A stretch of DNA of 64,000 nucleotides from AC-43 sp963728855 (GCA_963728855.1 CAVSLN010000007.1:620001-684000); one strand, 5' to 3'; positions 38,890 to 47,964 are shown, counted from the first letter of the stretch. A program made the numbers and translations. The notes: generated by a model from the sequence alone, not told the origin.

Positions 38890-41312
38890 CCGATATTGTG
38901 CTGATGACCGAGGTTGAGGCCGCCCGGGCGGCCGCGCCGGTCGAGGAGGCCGGCCTCGGCTGCCTGCGTACCGAGCGCGGCAACCTTCCACTGAATAGCG
39001 TCGATATTAATGCCGACGTCACCGGGCTGACCAGCCAGGTCGAGCTGACCCAGGGGTTCGTCAACACGTTCGACGCGCCGCTGGAGGCGACGTACGTCTT
39101 CCCGATGCCGGACCGGGCGGCGGTCACCCGGATGCGGATGACGGCCGACGGGCGGGTCGTCGAGGCCGAGCTGAAGGAGCGGGCGCAGGCGCGCGCCGAC
39201 TACGACCGCGCGGTCGCCGCCGGGCAGCGGGCCTCGATCGCCGAGGAGGAGCGGCCCGACGTGTTCACCATGCGGGTGGGCAACATCCTGCCCGGTGAGC
39301 GGGTCACCGTCGGGCTGACCCTGGTCTGCCCACTGTCCTATGAGGACGGTACGGCGACGTTCCGGTTCCCGCTCGTGGTGGCGCCGCGGTACGTGCCGGG
39401 TACGCCGCTGCCGGGCGGGGCCGTCGGGGACGGGTACGCGCCGGACACCGACGCCGTACCGGACGCCTCCCGGATCACGCCGCCGGTGCTGCTGCCCGGC
39501 TTCCCCAACCCGGTACGCCTCTCGATCCAGGTCGCCCTCGACCCGGCCGGCCTGGAGCTGACCGAGGTACGGTCGAGCCTGCACGCCGTCACGGTGCGCC
39601 CGGGCCGGATCGCCGTGCAGCCCGGCGAGCGGCTCGACCGCGACTTCGTGCTGCGGCTGCGGTACGGCGGCCCGGAACGGTCCGGCGCCCTCGTCCTCGT
39701 ACCCGACGCCGTGTCCAACGCTGTGTCCGACTCCGTGTCCGACTGCGCCGCCGTCGCCGACTCCGGCGAGGGTACGTTCCAGCTCACCGTCCTGCCGCCC
39801 GCCGACGCGAGCCCGGCCCGGCCTCGAGACGTCGTCCTGGTCCTGGACCGTTCCGGGAGCATGCAGGGCTGGAAGATGGTCGCGGCGCGGCGGGCGGCGG
39901 CCCGGATCGTCGACACGCTCACCACCAACGACCGGTTCGCCGTGCTGTCCTTCGACGACCGCGTCGAGCACCCGGACGGGCTGCCGGACGGGCTGGTCCC
40001 GGCGACCGACCGGCACCGCTACCGCGCCGTGGAGCACCTCGCCCGGGTCGACGCGCGCGGCGGTACCGAGCTGCTGGCGCCGCTACGGGACGCGCTGTCG
40101 CTGCTGTCCCCGTCCGAGGGCCGCGACCCGGTGCTGGTGCTGGTGACCGACGGCCAGGTCGGCAACGAGGATCACATCCTGTCCCGGCTCACCGGCCAGC
40201 TGCGCGACGTGCGGGTCCACACCGTCGGCATCGACCAGGCCGTCAACGCCGGCTTCCTCGGGCGGCTGGCGGGTATCGGCGGCGGCCGCTGCGAGCTGGT
40301 CGAGAGCGAGGACCGGCTGGACGAGGCGATGGCGGCGATCCACCGGCGTATCGCGGCCCCCGTGGTCAGCCGGCTGGAGCTGGTACCGGACGGGCTGGAG
40401 CCGCTCGACGACAGCCTCGCCCCGGCGCGGGTACCGGACCTCTTCCCCGGCGTTGCCCTCGTCGTGTCAGGACGCTACCGCGGCGCGGGCGGTGGCCTGA
40501 CGCTGCGCGGTACCACCCGCGACGGGCGACCGTGGTCGGCCACGGTGGCCGGCCAGCGGCGCGATGCCCCGGCCGTGACCGCCCAGTGGGCGCGGGCGCA
40601 CCTGCGCGACCTGGAGGACCGCTACGTCGCGGGCCTCGGCGGCAGCGGTGCGGAGCTCGACAGCCGCATCGTGGACACCTCGCTGCGGTTCGGGGTGCTG
40701 TGCCGGTTCACCGCCTACGTGGCCGTCGACAGTCGGGTGGTCGCCGAGGGCGGTACGCGGCACCGGGTGGTCCAGCCCGTGGAGACGCCGGCCGGCTGGG
40801 ACATGCTCCGCGCCGCGCCACCGCCGATGGTGCACGCCGCCATGATGGTGCCCCCGTCCCCGGGCTCCGTCGCCGGGGCCGGTCCCGGCCTCGCCCCGCC
40901 GTCGCCCGCGCCGGCTCAGGCGAGCGCCCGGCTGGGTCGGGGGCAGGCATACCGGGGAGCGCCGAGCTGGGGTGAGCTGGCGGAGGACGCCGAGGAGGCG
41001 CCGGTACCGACCGACCTCGACGCCGCCCGCGACCAGGCCGGCGACGAGGTGCGCCGGTTGCGCGAGGCGGCCGGCGGGCCAGCGTACGAGCGGTGGGAGC
41101 TGCTCGCCGACCTGGCCAGCCGGCTGCACGCGTTGGTGCGGCACCTGAGCCAGCGCGGTGTCCCCGAGGCCCGGTACGCACCGCTGCGCGACCTCGCCGG
41201 CCTGCTCGACGCCGGTGGTGAGCTGGAGACGCTGTGGACCCGGGCCGTCCAGGTCCTTGCGGACTTCACCGGCCGGCCCCAGCCCGACCGCCAGTTCTGG
41301 AAGCGGAGGTAG
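38886..41312 (+). CDS. VIT and von Willebrand factor A domain protein
   Basis: 808 residues. Residues ~25-160 are a VIT domain (VDINADVTGLTSQVELTQGF, ATYVFPMPDRAAVTRM, ELKERAQARADYDRAVAAGQ). Residues ~315-480 are a vWA domain with a full MIDAS: VLVLDRSGSMQG, the Thr in RGGTELLAPL and the Asp in LVLVTDGQVGNE. A Pro/Ala linker (~640-690) leads to a helical C-terminal part (~700-800). There is no signal peptide or transmembrane helix, so it seems cytoplasmic, unlike vertebrate inter-alpha-trypsin inhibitor relatives. Strong AAAGGAGA ribosome site; start overlaps merR. Role unknown. Confidence 0.85.
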   Translation: MTDIVLMTEVEAARAAAPVEEAGLGCLRTERGNLPLNSVDINADVTGLTSQVELTQGFVNTFDAPLEATYVFPMPDRAAVTRMRMTADGRVVEAELKERAQARADYDRAVAAGQRASIAEEERPDVFTMRVGNILPGERVTVGLTLVCPLSYEDGTATFRFPLVVAPRYVPGTPLPGGAVGDGYAPDTDAVPDASRITPPVLLPGFPNPVRLSIQVALDPAGLELTEVRSSLHAVTVRPGRIAVQPGERLDRDFVLRLRYGGPERSGALVLVPDAVSNAVSDSVSDCAAVADSGEGTFQLTVLPPADASPARPRDVVLVLDRSGSMQGWKMVAARRAAARIVDTLTTNDRFAVLSFDDRVEHPDGLPDGLVPATDRHRYRAVEHLARVDARGGTELLAPLRDALSLLSPSEGRDPVLVLVTDGQVGNEDHILSRLTGQLRDVRVHTVGIDQAVNAGFLGRLAGIGGGRCELVESEDRLDEAMAAIHRRIAAPVVSRLELVPDGLEPLDDSLAPARVPDLFPGVALVVSGRYRGAGGGLTLRGTTRDGRPWSATVAGQRRDAPAVTAQWARAHLRDLEDRYVAGLGGSGAELDSRIVDTSLRFGVLCRFTAYVAVDSRVVAEGGTRHRVVQPVETPAGWDMLRAAPPPMVHAAMMVPPSPGSVAGAGPGLAPPSPAPAQASARLGRGQAYRGAPSWGELAEDAEEAPVPTDLDAARDQAGDEVRRLREAAGGPAYERWELLADLASRLHALVRHLSQRGVPEARYAPLRDLAGLLDAGGELETLWTRAVQVLADFTGRPQPDRQFWKRR

Positions 41313-41331
41313 CCCGTTCGGTCCGGCCGGC

Positions 41332-42156
41332 TCAGGCGGGCCAGTCCGCGAGCAGGTAGTCGACGAGGGGCTGGTACAGGTGCGGCAGTACGTTGTCGTC
41401 GAGCGGTACGGTGACCGCGACCCGCTGCTCGGCCTCGCCGACGAACAGCGCCGGGTCGTTGCTGTCGGCGAACGACACGACGTCGAGCCCGGCCCGGGCG
41501 GCGGCACCGGCGAAGCCGTGGTCCGCGACCACCAGGTCCGGCCGCTCCCCGCCTTCGGCGTCGAGTACGGCCAGCATCGCCTCCATGCCCTCGGGCGCGT
41601 GGGTGTGCCGCAGGCTCCCGCCGTCGCCCGCCGTGGCCACCCCGCCGACGTACCGGATCTGGTAGCGGCCGGCCCGGTCGGCGTAGGTGCCCGGGGCGAC
41701 GTACACCAGGCCCGCGCCCGGGGTGAGCACCTCGCAGCCCGCCTGGCGTAACGCGGACGCGAGCCCCAGGTGGATCTCCAGGATCCCGGTCGGGTGCCCG
41801 GTGGCGAGCAGTACCCGTTCGCGGGTCAGCGCGGCGTGGCGCAGCCGGCGGCCCATCCGGTCGAGGCTCTCCCGGGTCAGCGCCGGGTCGATGGTGTCCG
41901 CGCCGTCCACGCGGCGCGGGTCGGGGTCGATGCCGACCCGCTCGGCCATCAGCGCCACCACCCGCTCGTACGACCACGGCACGCGTGGGGGCAGGCCGAA
42001 CAGGAACCCCGGCTCCCCGGCCGCGAACCGGCGGGCATGGTCGGTGTTGGACTCCCGCGGGGTGAGCACCGGGCCGGCGATCAGTGACCGGGTCAGGTAC
42101 CGCTCCAGCTCAGGCCCGGTCAGTACGCCGGAGACGGCCTCCTCGGTCTCGGACAC
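41332..42156 (-). CDS. Conserved hypothetical, phosphatase-like protein
   Basis: 274 residues, GTG start. No signal peptide. Notable stretches: RVLLATGHPTGILEIHLGLA, RQAGCEVLTPG, RHTHAPEGMEAML, ERPDLVVADHGFAGAAARAGLDVVSFADSNDPAL and the acidic VTVPLDDNVLPHLYQPLVDYLL. The GHPTG and ADHG/ADSNDPA pieces recall actinobacterial proteins labelled only as phosphatases; I cannot assign a fold or catalytic residues with confidence. It ends next to the convergent VIT/vWA gene. Confidence 0.5.
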   Translation of the reverse strand: MSETEEAVSGVLTGPELERYLTRSLIAGPVLTPRESNTDHARRFAAGEPGFLFGLPPRVPWSYERVVALMAERVGIDPDPRRVDGADTIDPALTRESLDRMGRRLRHAALTRERVLLATGHPTGILEIHLGLASALRQAGCEVLTPGAGLVYVAPGTYADRAGRYQIRYVGGVATAGDGGSLRHTHAPEGMEAMLAVLDAEGGERPDLVVADHGFAGAAARAGLDVVSFADSNDPALFVGEAEQRVAVTVPLDDNVLPHLYQPLVDYLLADWPA

Positions 42157-42222
42157 GCGCGACTCCCTCGCCTCGGCTGAGCGGACCAGCGCCCAGGCTA
42201 ACGCGCCAGGGATACCGGCCGG

Positions 42223-43526
42223 TTAACCGACGAGGGTCTTCACCGCCGAGGTGAGCGACGCCAGCCCCTTCTTTGCGTCGGCGAAGAACATCCCGGTGCG
42301 CGGGTTGGTGTACAGCTCGTTGTCGATGCCGGCGTACCCGTGGCCCATCGAGCGCTTGATGACGATGACGTTGCGGGCGTGGTCGACGTCGAGGATCGGC
42401 AAGCCGGAGATGGCGTTGCCGGACCGGCGGGAGGCCGGGTTGGTGACGTCGTTCGCGCCGATGACGAGCGCGACGTCGGTACGGGCGAACTCCGGGTTCG
42501 CCTCGTCCATCTCGCGCAGTCGCGGGCGTACGCGGCCGACGCGCCGGGGGCCATGGCCGAGGGCAGGTTGCCGGCGCCGACCACGGTCACCCCGTCCGCC
42601 ACAAAAACGGTACGGTCCGGCTGCGCCCCTTCCACGTTGCCGCCGAGCGGCCCGGCGGCCAGGTCGACGACCACCGAGCCGGGCCGCATGCCCTTGAGCG
42701 CCTCCTCGGTGACGAGCAGGGGAGGGGTACGGCCCGGCACGTGCGCGGTCGTGATCACCACGTCGAAGTCGCTGATCGCCACCTGTAGCGCCTCCTGCTG
42801 GGCCTCGCGCTCCTCGTCGGTGAGCGCGCGGGCGTACCCGCCCACGCCGTTGGCCACGGTCACCCCGGCCAGCTCGAGGAACCGGGCGCCGACCCGAGCG
42901 CACCTCGTCGCGCGTCTCCGGCCGGATGTCGTACCCGGTGACGACCGCGCCGAGCCGGCGCGCGGTACCGATCGCGGCCAGCCCCGCGACCCGACGCCGA
43001 GCACGAGCACCTGGGCCGGCCGGGCCGTACCGGCGGCGGTCATCAGCATCGGGAAGTAGCTGCCGTACGTGTCGGCGGCCACCAGCGCGGCCTTGTACCC
43101 GGCGATGCTCGCCTGCGAGGTGAGCGCGTCCATCGACTGCGCCCGGCTCAGGGTACGGGGCAGCAGGTCCACGCTCACCGCGGTGACCCCGCGGGCCGCG
43201 CAGGTCGCCACCAGCTCGGGGTTGCCCAGCGGGTTGAGCAGCCCGACGGGTACCTGTCCCGAGCACAGCCGGGCCACCCGCTGCGGCGCCGGTGGCCCGA
43301 CGCACAGCAGGACGTCGGCCAGCCCGTCGAGCGGCCCGCCCTCGGCCACCCCCGCGCCGGCCTCCACGTACGCGCTGTCCGGCAGGTACGCGCCGAGCCC
43401 GGCGTCGTTCTCGACGATGACGCTCGCACCCAGGTCGCCCAGCCGGGGCAGCACCGCCGGTACCGCGGCCACCCGTCGTTCCCCGGGCGCGGACTCCTTC
43501 ACCACACCGATGCGTACCGCCGCCAC
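42223..43526 (-). pseudogene. Decayed NAD(P) transhydrogenase: PntA domain I joined to the PntB C-terminus, three frameshifts
   Basis: The reading begins MAAVRIGVVKESAPGERRVA (AlaDH/PNT N-terminal domain) and runs to VLVLGVGS at ~43000, continues in another frame (AGLAAIGTARRLGAVVTGYD), returns to the first (VTVANGVGGYARALTDEE to AMAPGASAAYARD) and shifts again at ~42545 into MDEANPEFARTDVALVIGAN ... KRSMGHGYAGIDNEL ... GDAKKGL, which is the last ~95 residues of PntB. The whole membrane domain and most of domain III are missing. Either a dead gene after internal deletion, or a soluble fusion with sequence errors at three GC-runs. Confidence 0.75.
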
Positions 43527-43662
43527 CGTTCCGTCTCGCGCCAGCTCGCGCCAGCTCCCGCCGACCCCGGGACCGTGAGCCGACCCGGCACATCGATCAT
43601 CGACGGTAGCGCGTCCCGCGGAAAGTGCCGTTGTGCCTGCCGGAAGGGCATCCGCCGGCTGG

Positions 43663-44697
43663 TCAGCTGCCCGGGCCGGTGAGCCGGTGCCGGACCGCCC
43701 ACAGCGCCGCCTCGGTACGCGACGCGGACCTGGTCTTGCGCAGCAGGTTGGACACGTGCACGGCGACGGTACGGATGGAGATCGACAGCGAACGGGCCAC
43801 CTGCTTGTTGGACATCCCGGCGGCGAGGCAGGTGAGCACCTCGATCTCCCGGGCGGTCAGCTCGACGCCCGTCAACGTGGCGCCGGTGCCCGCCGGTGCG
43901 GTGGCGAGCCGGACGTGCTCCGGCATCGGCTGGCCGACGAGCGCTTCGGGCCCGTCGGCACCCGCCGAGGCGAGCAGCTCGACCAGCCAGTACGGGTTGC
44001 CGCCGGTACGCTCGCGCACCGCACCGGCCAGCTCCGGCGGCACCGGCCGGCCCGGGTACGCCTGGGCGAGCAGCGCCGCCACGTCGGCCGTACGCAGCGG
44101 GGCGAGGTGCTGGCGTACGGCACCGCGCGCCCCCGTCAGCCGGGCCAGCGTACGGGCGGTCAGCTCGGGCGCCAGCGAGCTGTCGGCCGGCCGGCTCGTG
44201 ACGAGCAGCAGGGCCGGCAGGTCGGGCGCGCCGGTCAGCTCGCCGAGCAGGTTGAGGCTGGCCGGGTCGAGCGCGTGCAGGTCCTCGACCACCAGCACGG
44301 CCGGCCCGGTGCCGACCAGCGCCCGGACCGCGCCGACGGCTAAGCGCAGCAGGGCACCGGGGGTGTACCGCTCGGGTGGCGCGTCGGGGTCCTGGGCCAG
44401 CCAGGCGAGCGCGGCCGGGGGTACGGGCAGGTTCTGGGTGTCCCGTCCGGACAGCACCGCGGCCAGCCAGTCGTACGGGGCCGGCGTGTGCACCCGGGCC
44501 CGCCCGGACAGCACGGTGGCCGGCCGCGGCGCGTACTCCGCCAGCGCGCTCGCCACCAGCAGGCTCTTCCCGGTCCCGGCCGCCCCGGTGACGACGACCG
44601 TACGCGGCCCCGCCGTCTCGCCGGTGGCCAGCTGGGACCAGGCCCGGACGAGCTCGGTCAGCTCGCGGGCCCGCCCCACCATGGCCATCGGCATCAT
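43663..44697 (-). CDS. LuxR-family regulator with N-terminal NTPase domain
   Basis: 344 residues, a short LAL-type regulator. Walker A VVVTGAAGTGKSLLVASALA (~residue 38), Walker B AVLVVEDLHALDPASL (~150) and a C-terminal LuxR helix-turn-helix: LTAREIEVLTCLAAGMSNKQ then VARSLSISIRTVAVHVSNLL. The usual long TPR-like middle of LAL proteins (~900 residues) is absent. It is divergent from a PP2C phosphatase gene across a 132-base region with a perfect 18-bp palindrome, the likely binding site for it or for another regulator. Confidence 0.85.
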   Translation of the reverse strand: MMPMAMVGRARELTELVRAWSQLATGETAGPRTVVVTGAAGTGKSLLVASALAEYAPRPATVLSGRARVHTPAPYDWLAAVLSGRDTQNLPVPPAALAWLAQDPDAPPERYTPGALLRLAVGAVRALVGTGPAVLVVEDLHALDPASLNLLGELTGAPDLPALLLVTSRPADSSLAPELTARTLARLTGARGAVRQHLAPLRTADVAALLAQAYPGRPVPPELAGAVRERTGGNPYWLVELLASAGADGPEALVGQPMPEHVRLATAPAGTGATLTGVELTAREIEVLTCLAAGMSNKQVARSLSISIRTVAVHVSNLLRKTRSASRTEAALWAVRHRLTGPGS

Positions 44698-44719
44698 TGC
44701 AACGAGAATAGAGCGCGGC

Positions 44720-44767
44720 GGGACGCCGCTCCTCCCGTGCGGATCAGGGGACGCCGCTCCTCCCGTG
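44720..44767. repeat. 20-bp direct repeat, 28 bp apart
   Basis: GGGACGCCGCTCCTCCCGTG at 44720-44739 and 44748-44767 in the divergent luxR/PP2C region. Confidence 0.85.
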
Positions 44768-44775
44768 GGGACCGG

Positions 44776-44793
44776 CTACGCAGTACTGCGTAG
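44776..44793. promoter_or_regulatory. 18-bp perfect palindrome CTACGCAGTACTGCGTAG
   Basis: Uninterrupted perfect dyad in the divergent region, 36 bases before the PP2C start and 78 bases before the luxR start. A strong operator candidate. Confidence 0.7.
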
Positions 44794-44813
44794 TGACAGC
44801 GGCGACTGTTCTT

Positions 44814-44829
44814 GGCAGGCTTGCCTGCC
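44814..44829 (+). promoter_or_regulatory. Hairpin abutting the PP2C start codon
   Basis: GGCAGGC-TT-GCCTGCC, a 7-bp stem with a 2-base loop that ends one base before the ATG at 44830. If transcribed it would hide the region where a ribosome site should be; none is visible. A loop of two bases is tight as RNA, so it may be a DNA operator instead. Confidence 0.45.
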
Positions 44830-45549
44830 ATGGGACTCACGCTCGTGACGGCGGCGGTCAGTGACGTCGGCCTGGTCCGCGGCAACAACGAGGACACGGT
44901 GTACGCGGGCCGGCGGGTGATCGCGGTGGCCGATGGCATCGGCGGGCAGCCGGCCGGCGAGCTGGCCAGTGACCTCGTGATCCGCAGCCTCGCCGAGCTG
45001 GACGACGGGCCGGACCCGCTCGACCCGCTGGCCGCGCTGCGCGACGCGGTGGACCGGGCCAACCGGCAGATCTGGGAGGCCGCGTCGGCGAGCCCGGAGG
45101 CCGAGGGGATGGGCACGACGGTGGTCGCCATGCTGCTGTCCGGTGACGACCTGGCGCTGCTGCACGTCGGTGACTCCCGGGGGTACGGGGTGCGGGATGG
45201 CCGGATCACCCGGATCACCCGCGACGACACGCTCGTCCAGGCCCTCGTCGACCAGGGCGTGCTCACCGACGAGGAGGCGCGCGGGCATCCGCAGCGGGCG
45301 ATCGTGACCCAGGCCGTGCAGGGCCGCGACTTCGTACCGACCGGGGCTGTCCTGGAGGCGCTGTCCGGTGACCGGTTCCTCCTGTGCAGCGACGGCCTGT
45401 CCGACTACGTGGCGGATGACGCGATCGAGCAGGCGCTGGTGTCCGTAGGGGACCCGCAGCAGTGCGCGGAAGGGCTGGTGAAGCTCGCGCTGCAGGCCGG
45501 TGCCCCGGACAACGTGACGGTACTCGTGGCCGACATCGCGGAGGGCTGA
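44830..45549 (+). CDS. PP2C-family serine/threonine protein phosphatase
   Basis: 239 residues, just the catalytic domain. Motifs: DVGLVRGNNEDTVYAG, VIAVADGIGGQPAGELAS (metal Asp and DG), MGTTVVAML, LLHVGDSRGYGVRDG, LLCSDGLSDYVADDAI and APDNVTVLVADI (last metal Asp). It removes phosphate from Ser/Thr in proteins, in the cytoplasm, and no partner kinase is next to it. ATG 44830 is used; TTG 44812 in the hairpin would add six residues. Divergent from the LuxR gene. Confidence 0.9.
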   Translation: MGLTLVTAAVSDVGLVRGNNEDTVYAGRRVIAVADGIGGQPAGELASDLVIRSLAELDDGPDPLDPLAALRDAVDRANRQIWEAASASPEAEGMGTTVVAMLLSGDDLALLHVGDSRGYGVRDGRITRITRDDTLVQALVDQGVLTDEEARGHPQRAIVTQAVQGRDFVPTGAVLEALSGDRFLLCSDGLSDYVADDAIEQALVSVGDPQQCAEGLVKLALQAGAPDNVTVLVADIAEG

Positions 45550-45568
45550 CGGTCCCCGTTCGGCGTGC

Positions 45569-45682
45569 TCACCCACCTCGTTCGCCGCGGCCGCGCTCGG
45601 CGCGGGCCTGGTCGCCGGCCCAGGTGGCGCCGAGCGCCGCGACGGTGGCCGCCACGATGGTGTTCGACTGCCCCCTGTGCAT
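45569..45682 (-). CDS. Possible 37-residue peptide with a hydrophobic core
   Basis: From ATG 45682 the frame reads a short basic start, then TIVAATVAALGATWAGDQAR and an Arg/Gly-rich end. Hydrophobic middle and basic tail would suit a small membrane peptide, but the ribosome site is poor and it lies between two plus-strand genes. Otherwise 45550-45765 shows nothing clear. Confidence 0.25.
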   Translation of the reverse strand: MHRGQSNTIVAATVAALGATWAGDQARAERGRGERGG

Positions 45683-45765
45683 CGACCACCATAAATGCCT
45701 GGTGACCTCCGGACCTCGGTACGGACGGGCCATTGACGGTAGGCGATGCTTATCCGCATGGCAAC

Positions 45766-46782
45766 ATGGGCGTCGTGGCTCCCCGTCGACGACTGCTCAA
45801 GCGGCTGGCTGCCGTAGCGCTGGTCCTGCTCGGGTCGGCTGCCCAGGTACTTGTCGTGGGCTGGCTGGCGCTGGTGGTCGAGGGCTCCGGCAGCCCGAGC
45901 GGGGCCGCGCACGGTGCCGGCCACGACGCGGAGTGGCTCGGGCACGCGTGGGTGGACGGGCGGAAGGGACAGCGCGACGTCGATGCGTTGGCCGCGCAGC
46001 TGCGGGGTACGGGCATCCGCGACCTGTTCGTCCACGCCGGACCGTTCCGCGACGACGGCACCCTGGATCCGGGCCTGCGGCCGCGGGCGCCCTGGCTGGT
46101 TCGGTCCCTCCACGCGGCCCTGCCGGGCGTACGGGTGCAGGCGTGGCTGGGCGCCCATCCCGCACCCGACGAGCTCCACCTGGACTCCGCCGCGACCCGC
46201 GCCGCCGTACTGTCGGCGGTGGGCCAGGTGCTCGACGACGGCTTCGACGGCATCCACTACGACTTCGAGCCGGTCGACGACGGCGACTCCGACCTGCCGA
46301 CGATGCTGCGGGCCAGCCACCTCCTCACCCGGCAGCGCCACGCGGTGCTGTCCGTCTCGGCGAGCCACAACGAGCCGCTGCCCGGCATGGCGGCCTGCCT
46401 CGGCATGCTGCCCGGGCAGCTCATCCTCTGGTCGGCCGGCTACCTGCACCAGGTCGCGGTCGAGGTCGACCAGGTGGCGGTCATGGCCTACGACACCGCG
46501 TTGCCGACCGAGGCGACCTATGCCGGCTACGTGCGCCGGGCCACGGAGAGCGCCCTGGCCGCGGTGCCGCCCGAGGTCGCGCTGCTGATCGGCGTACCCG
46601 CCTACCACGACGAGAACTCGAGGCATCACCGCCGCGCGGAGACCGTCGCCGCGGCGCTGCGCGGGGTACGCCTGGCCCTCGGCGCGCACCCCGCGCCACG
46701 GGACTTCGGCGTCGCCTTGTACGTCGACTTCGCCGCCACGCCCGCCGACTGGTCCAGCTACGAGCGCGACTGGGCCGGATAG
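45766..46782 (+). CDS. Membrane-anchored GH18-like (TIM-barrel) protein
   Basis: 338 residues from ATG 45766. N-terminal signal anchor (RRRLLKRLAAVALVLLGSAA, then QVLVVGWLALVV), then a barrel with ALPGVRVQAWLGA, the strand FDGIHYDFEPVDDG and VAVMAYDTALPTEATYAGYV. DGxxxDxE is the GH18 catalytic signature with Glu as proton donor; the MAYD motif near the end is also typical. Probable glycan hydrolase or glycan-binding protein on the outer face of the membrane; chitinase activity cannot be assumed. The longer start at 45733 has no better ribosome site. Confidence 0.75.
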   Translation: MGVVAPRRRLLKRLAAVALVLLGSAAQVLVVGWLALVVEGSGSPSGAAHGAGHDAEWLGHAWVDGRKGQRDVDALAAQLRGTGIRDLFVHAGPFRDDGTLDPGLRPRAPWLVRSLHAALPGVRVQAWLGAHPAPDELHLDSAATRAAVLSAVGQVLDDGFDGIHYDFEPVDDGDSDLPTMLRASHLLTRQRHAVLSVSASHNEPLPGMAACLGMLPGQLILWSAGYLHQVAVEVDQVAVMAYDTALPTEATYAGYVRRATESALAAVPPEVALLIGVPAYHDENSRHHRRAETVAAALRGVRLALGAHPAPRDFGVALYVDFAATPADWSSYERDWAG

Positions 46783-46795
46783 GCGGACACTCCGA

Positions 46796-47455
46796 TCAGG
46801 CGGCGACGCCCGCGTGCGCCAGCTCCCACACCGTCACCTGCTTGACGTCGGCGTCCTCCAACTCCCGGACCACCGGTACGGCGTGCCGGGCGACCTCGGC
46901 CAGCCGGTGCCGGGGCAGGTACGCCCGGCCCGGGTCGCCCACGAGCACCAGGGCGCCCCGGCCGGCGGCCCGGTCGAGGAACGCCAGCACCCGCTCGGCC
47001 ATCTCCCGGCTGTAGAACACGTCCCCGGCCAGGACGACCTCGGCGTCGGTCGCGCCGTCCAGGACGTCGGCCAGCTCCACGCGTACGGCCACCCCGTTCA
47101 GCTCCGCGTTCAGCGCCACGGCCGCGACGGCGTACGGGTCGATCTCGCTCGCGGTCACCGTACGGGCACCGGCCCGGGCCGCCGCGATGGCCACCAGCCC
47201 GGAGCCGGCCGCGAGGTCGAGCACCGTACGCCCGGCCACCGCCTCGGGGCGGTCGAGCACATGCCGCGCCAGCGCCTGGCCACCGGCCCAGGGGAACGCC
47301 CAGAACGGCGGTGCCGAGACGCCGCCGCCGCGCTCCCGTTCGGTCCGCTCCCACAGCGCGAACGCGTCGGCGGCGACGTGCAGCCGTACCTCCGGCACGT
47401 ATGGCGCGGTTGCGGCTGCGGTGTGTGCGCGTACGAAAGCGCGGGCGCTGTCCAT
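46796..47455 (-). CDS. Class I SAM-dependent methyltransferase (PrmA/ETFB-lysine type)
   Basis: 219 residues. WAFPWAGGQALARHVLDRPE followed by VLDLAAGSGLVAIAAARAGA (motif I), VTASEIDPYAVAAVALNAEL, and VVLAGDVFYSREMAERVLAF, where the D-V-F-Y motif is typical of the nicotinamide/ETF-beta-lysine methyltransferase branch. Likely a protein or small-molecule N-methyltransferase. The start codon is 11 bases from that of the divergent membrane-protein gene. Confidence 0.8.
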   Translation of the reverse strand: MDSARAFVRAHTAAATAPYVPEVRLHVAADAFALWERTERERGGGVSAPPFWAFPWAGGQALARHVLDRPEAVAGRTVLDLAAGSGLVAIAAARAGARTVTASEIDPYAVAAVALNAELNGVAVRVELADVLDGATDAEVVLAGDVFYSREMAERVLAFLDRAAGRGALVLVGDPGRAYLPRHRLAEVARHAVPVVRELEDADVKQVTVWELAHAGVAA

Positions 47456-47469
47456 ACGATCACCGTATG
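47453..47469. promoter_or_regulatory. Inverted repeat containing both divergent start codons
   Basis: CATACG-ATCAC-CGTATG: the outer triplets are the start codons of the methyltransferase (minus) and the membrane protein (plus). With only 11 bases between them there is no room for ribosome sites, so at least one is leaderless or starts later, and the promoters must lie inside the opposite gene. Confidence 0.5.
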
Positions 47470-47964
47470 ACGAGGATCGGGCGGGCCCTGTGGCGGCTGG
47501 GTGCCGCGCTGCTCGCCTTCCCCGTCCAGGTCGTCGCGCTCGTGGTCGTGGTGGCCGGCGCGGGGGAGGCGGTCGGGCCGCTCTACCGCCGGTTGCTGGG
47601 CGGGGCCGCGACCCCGGCCCGGCAGGGCGCGGCGCTGTTCGGTGGGTTGGTGCTCGGCGTACCGGTCGCGGTGGTCCAGAACGTGGTCGCCGGGATCATG
47701 GTCTTCACGCTCGGCCGGGCCGGGTACTACCCGTTCTGGGCGTTCGGCGCCCGCCCCGAGGACCTGGCGCACGCCCGGGGTGGCCCCACCCCCGTCGGGG
47801 CCACCCTGGTCCTCTGGCTGGTCGCCGCGGTCGTCCTGTTCGCGGGCGACCTGGTGCTCCGGGCCGCCGGCTTCCTCCAGCGCCGCCTGCTGTTCGGGCG
47901 GGCGGGGGTCAGACGGCCGCGTCGAGAGCGGCGAGGGTCCGCCGGCGCAGGTCCTCGACCGTGA
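47467..47964 (+). CDS. Small integral membrane protein of unknown function
   Basis: 165 residues from ATG 47467. Three likely transmembrane helices: ALLAFPVQVVALVVVVAGAG, AALFGGLVLGVPVAVVQNVV (continuing to GIMVFTLG) and GATLVLWLVAAVVLFAGDLV. The C-terminus is Arg-rich (RRPRRERRGSAG) and overlaps the end of the convergent ClpN-like gene by 56 bases. I do not recognise a family. Confidence 0.55.
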   Translation: MTRIGRALWRLGAALLAFPVQVVALVVVVAGAGEAVGPLYRRLLGGAATPARQGAALFGGLVLGVPVAVVQNVVAGIMVFTLGRAGYYPFWAFGARPEDLAHARGGPTPVGATLVLWLVAAVVLFAGDLVLRAAGFLQRRLLFGRAGVRRPRRERRGSAGAGPRP

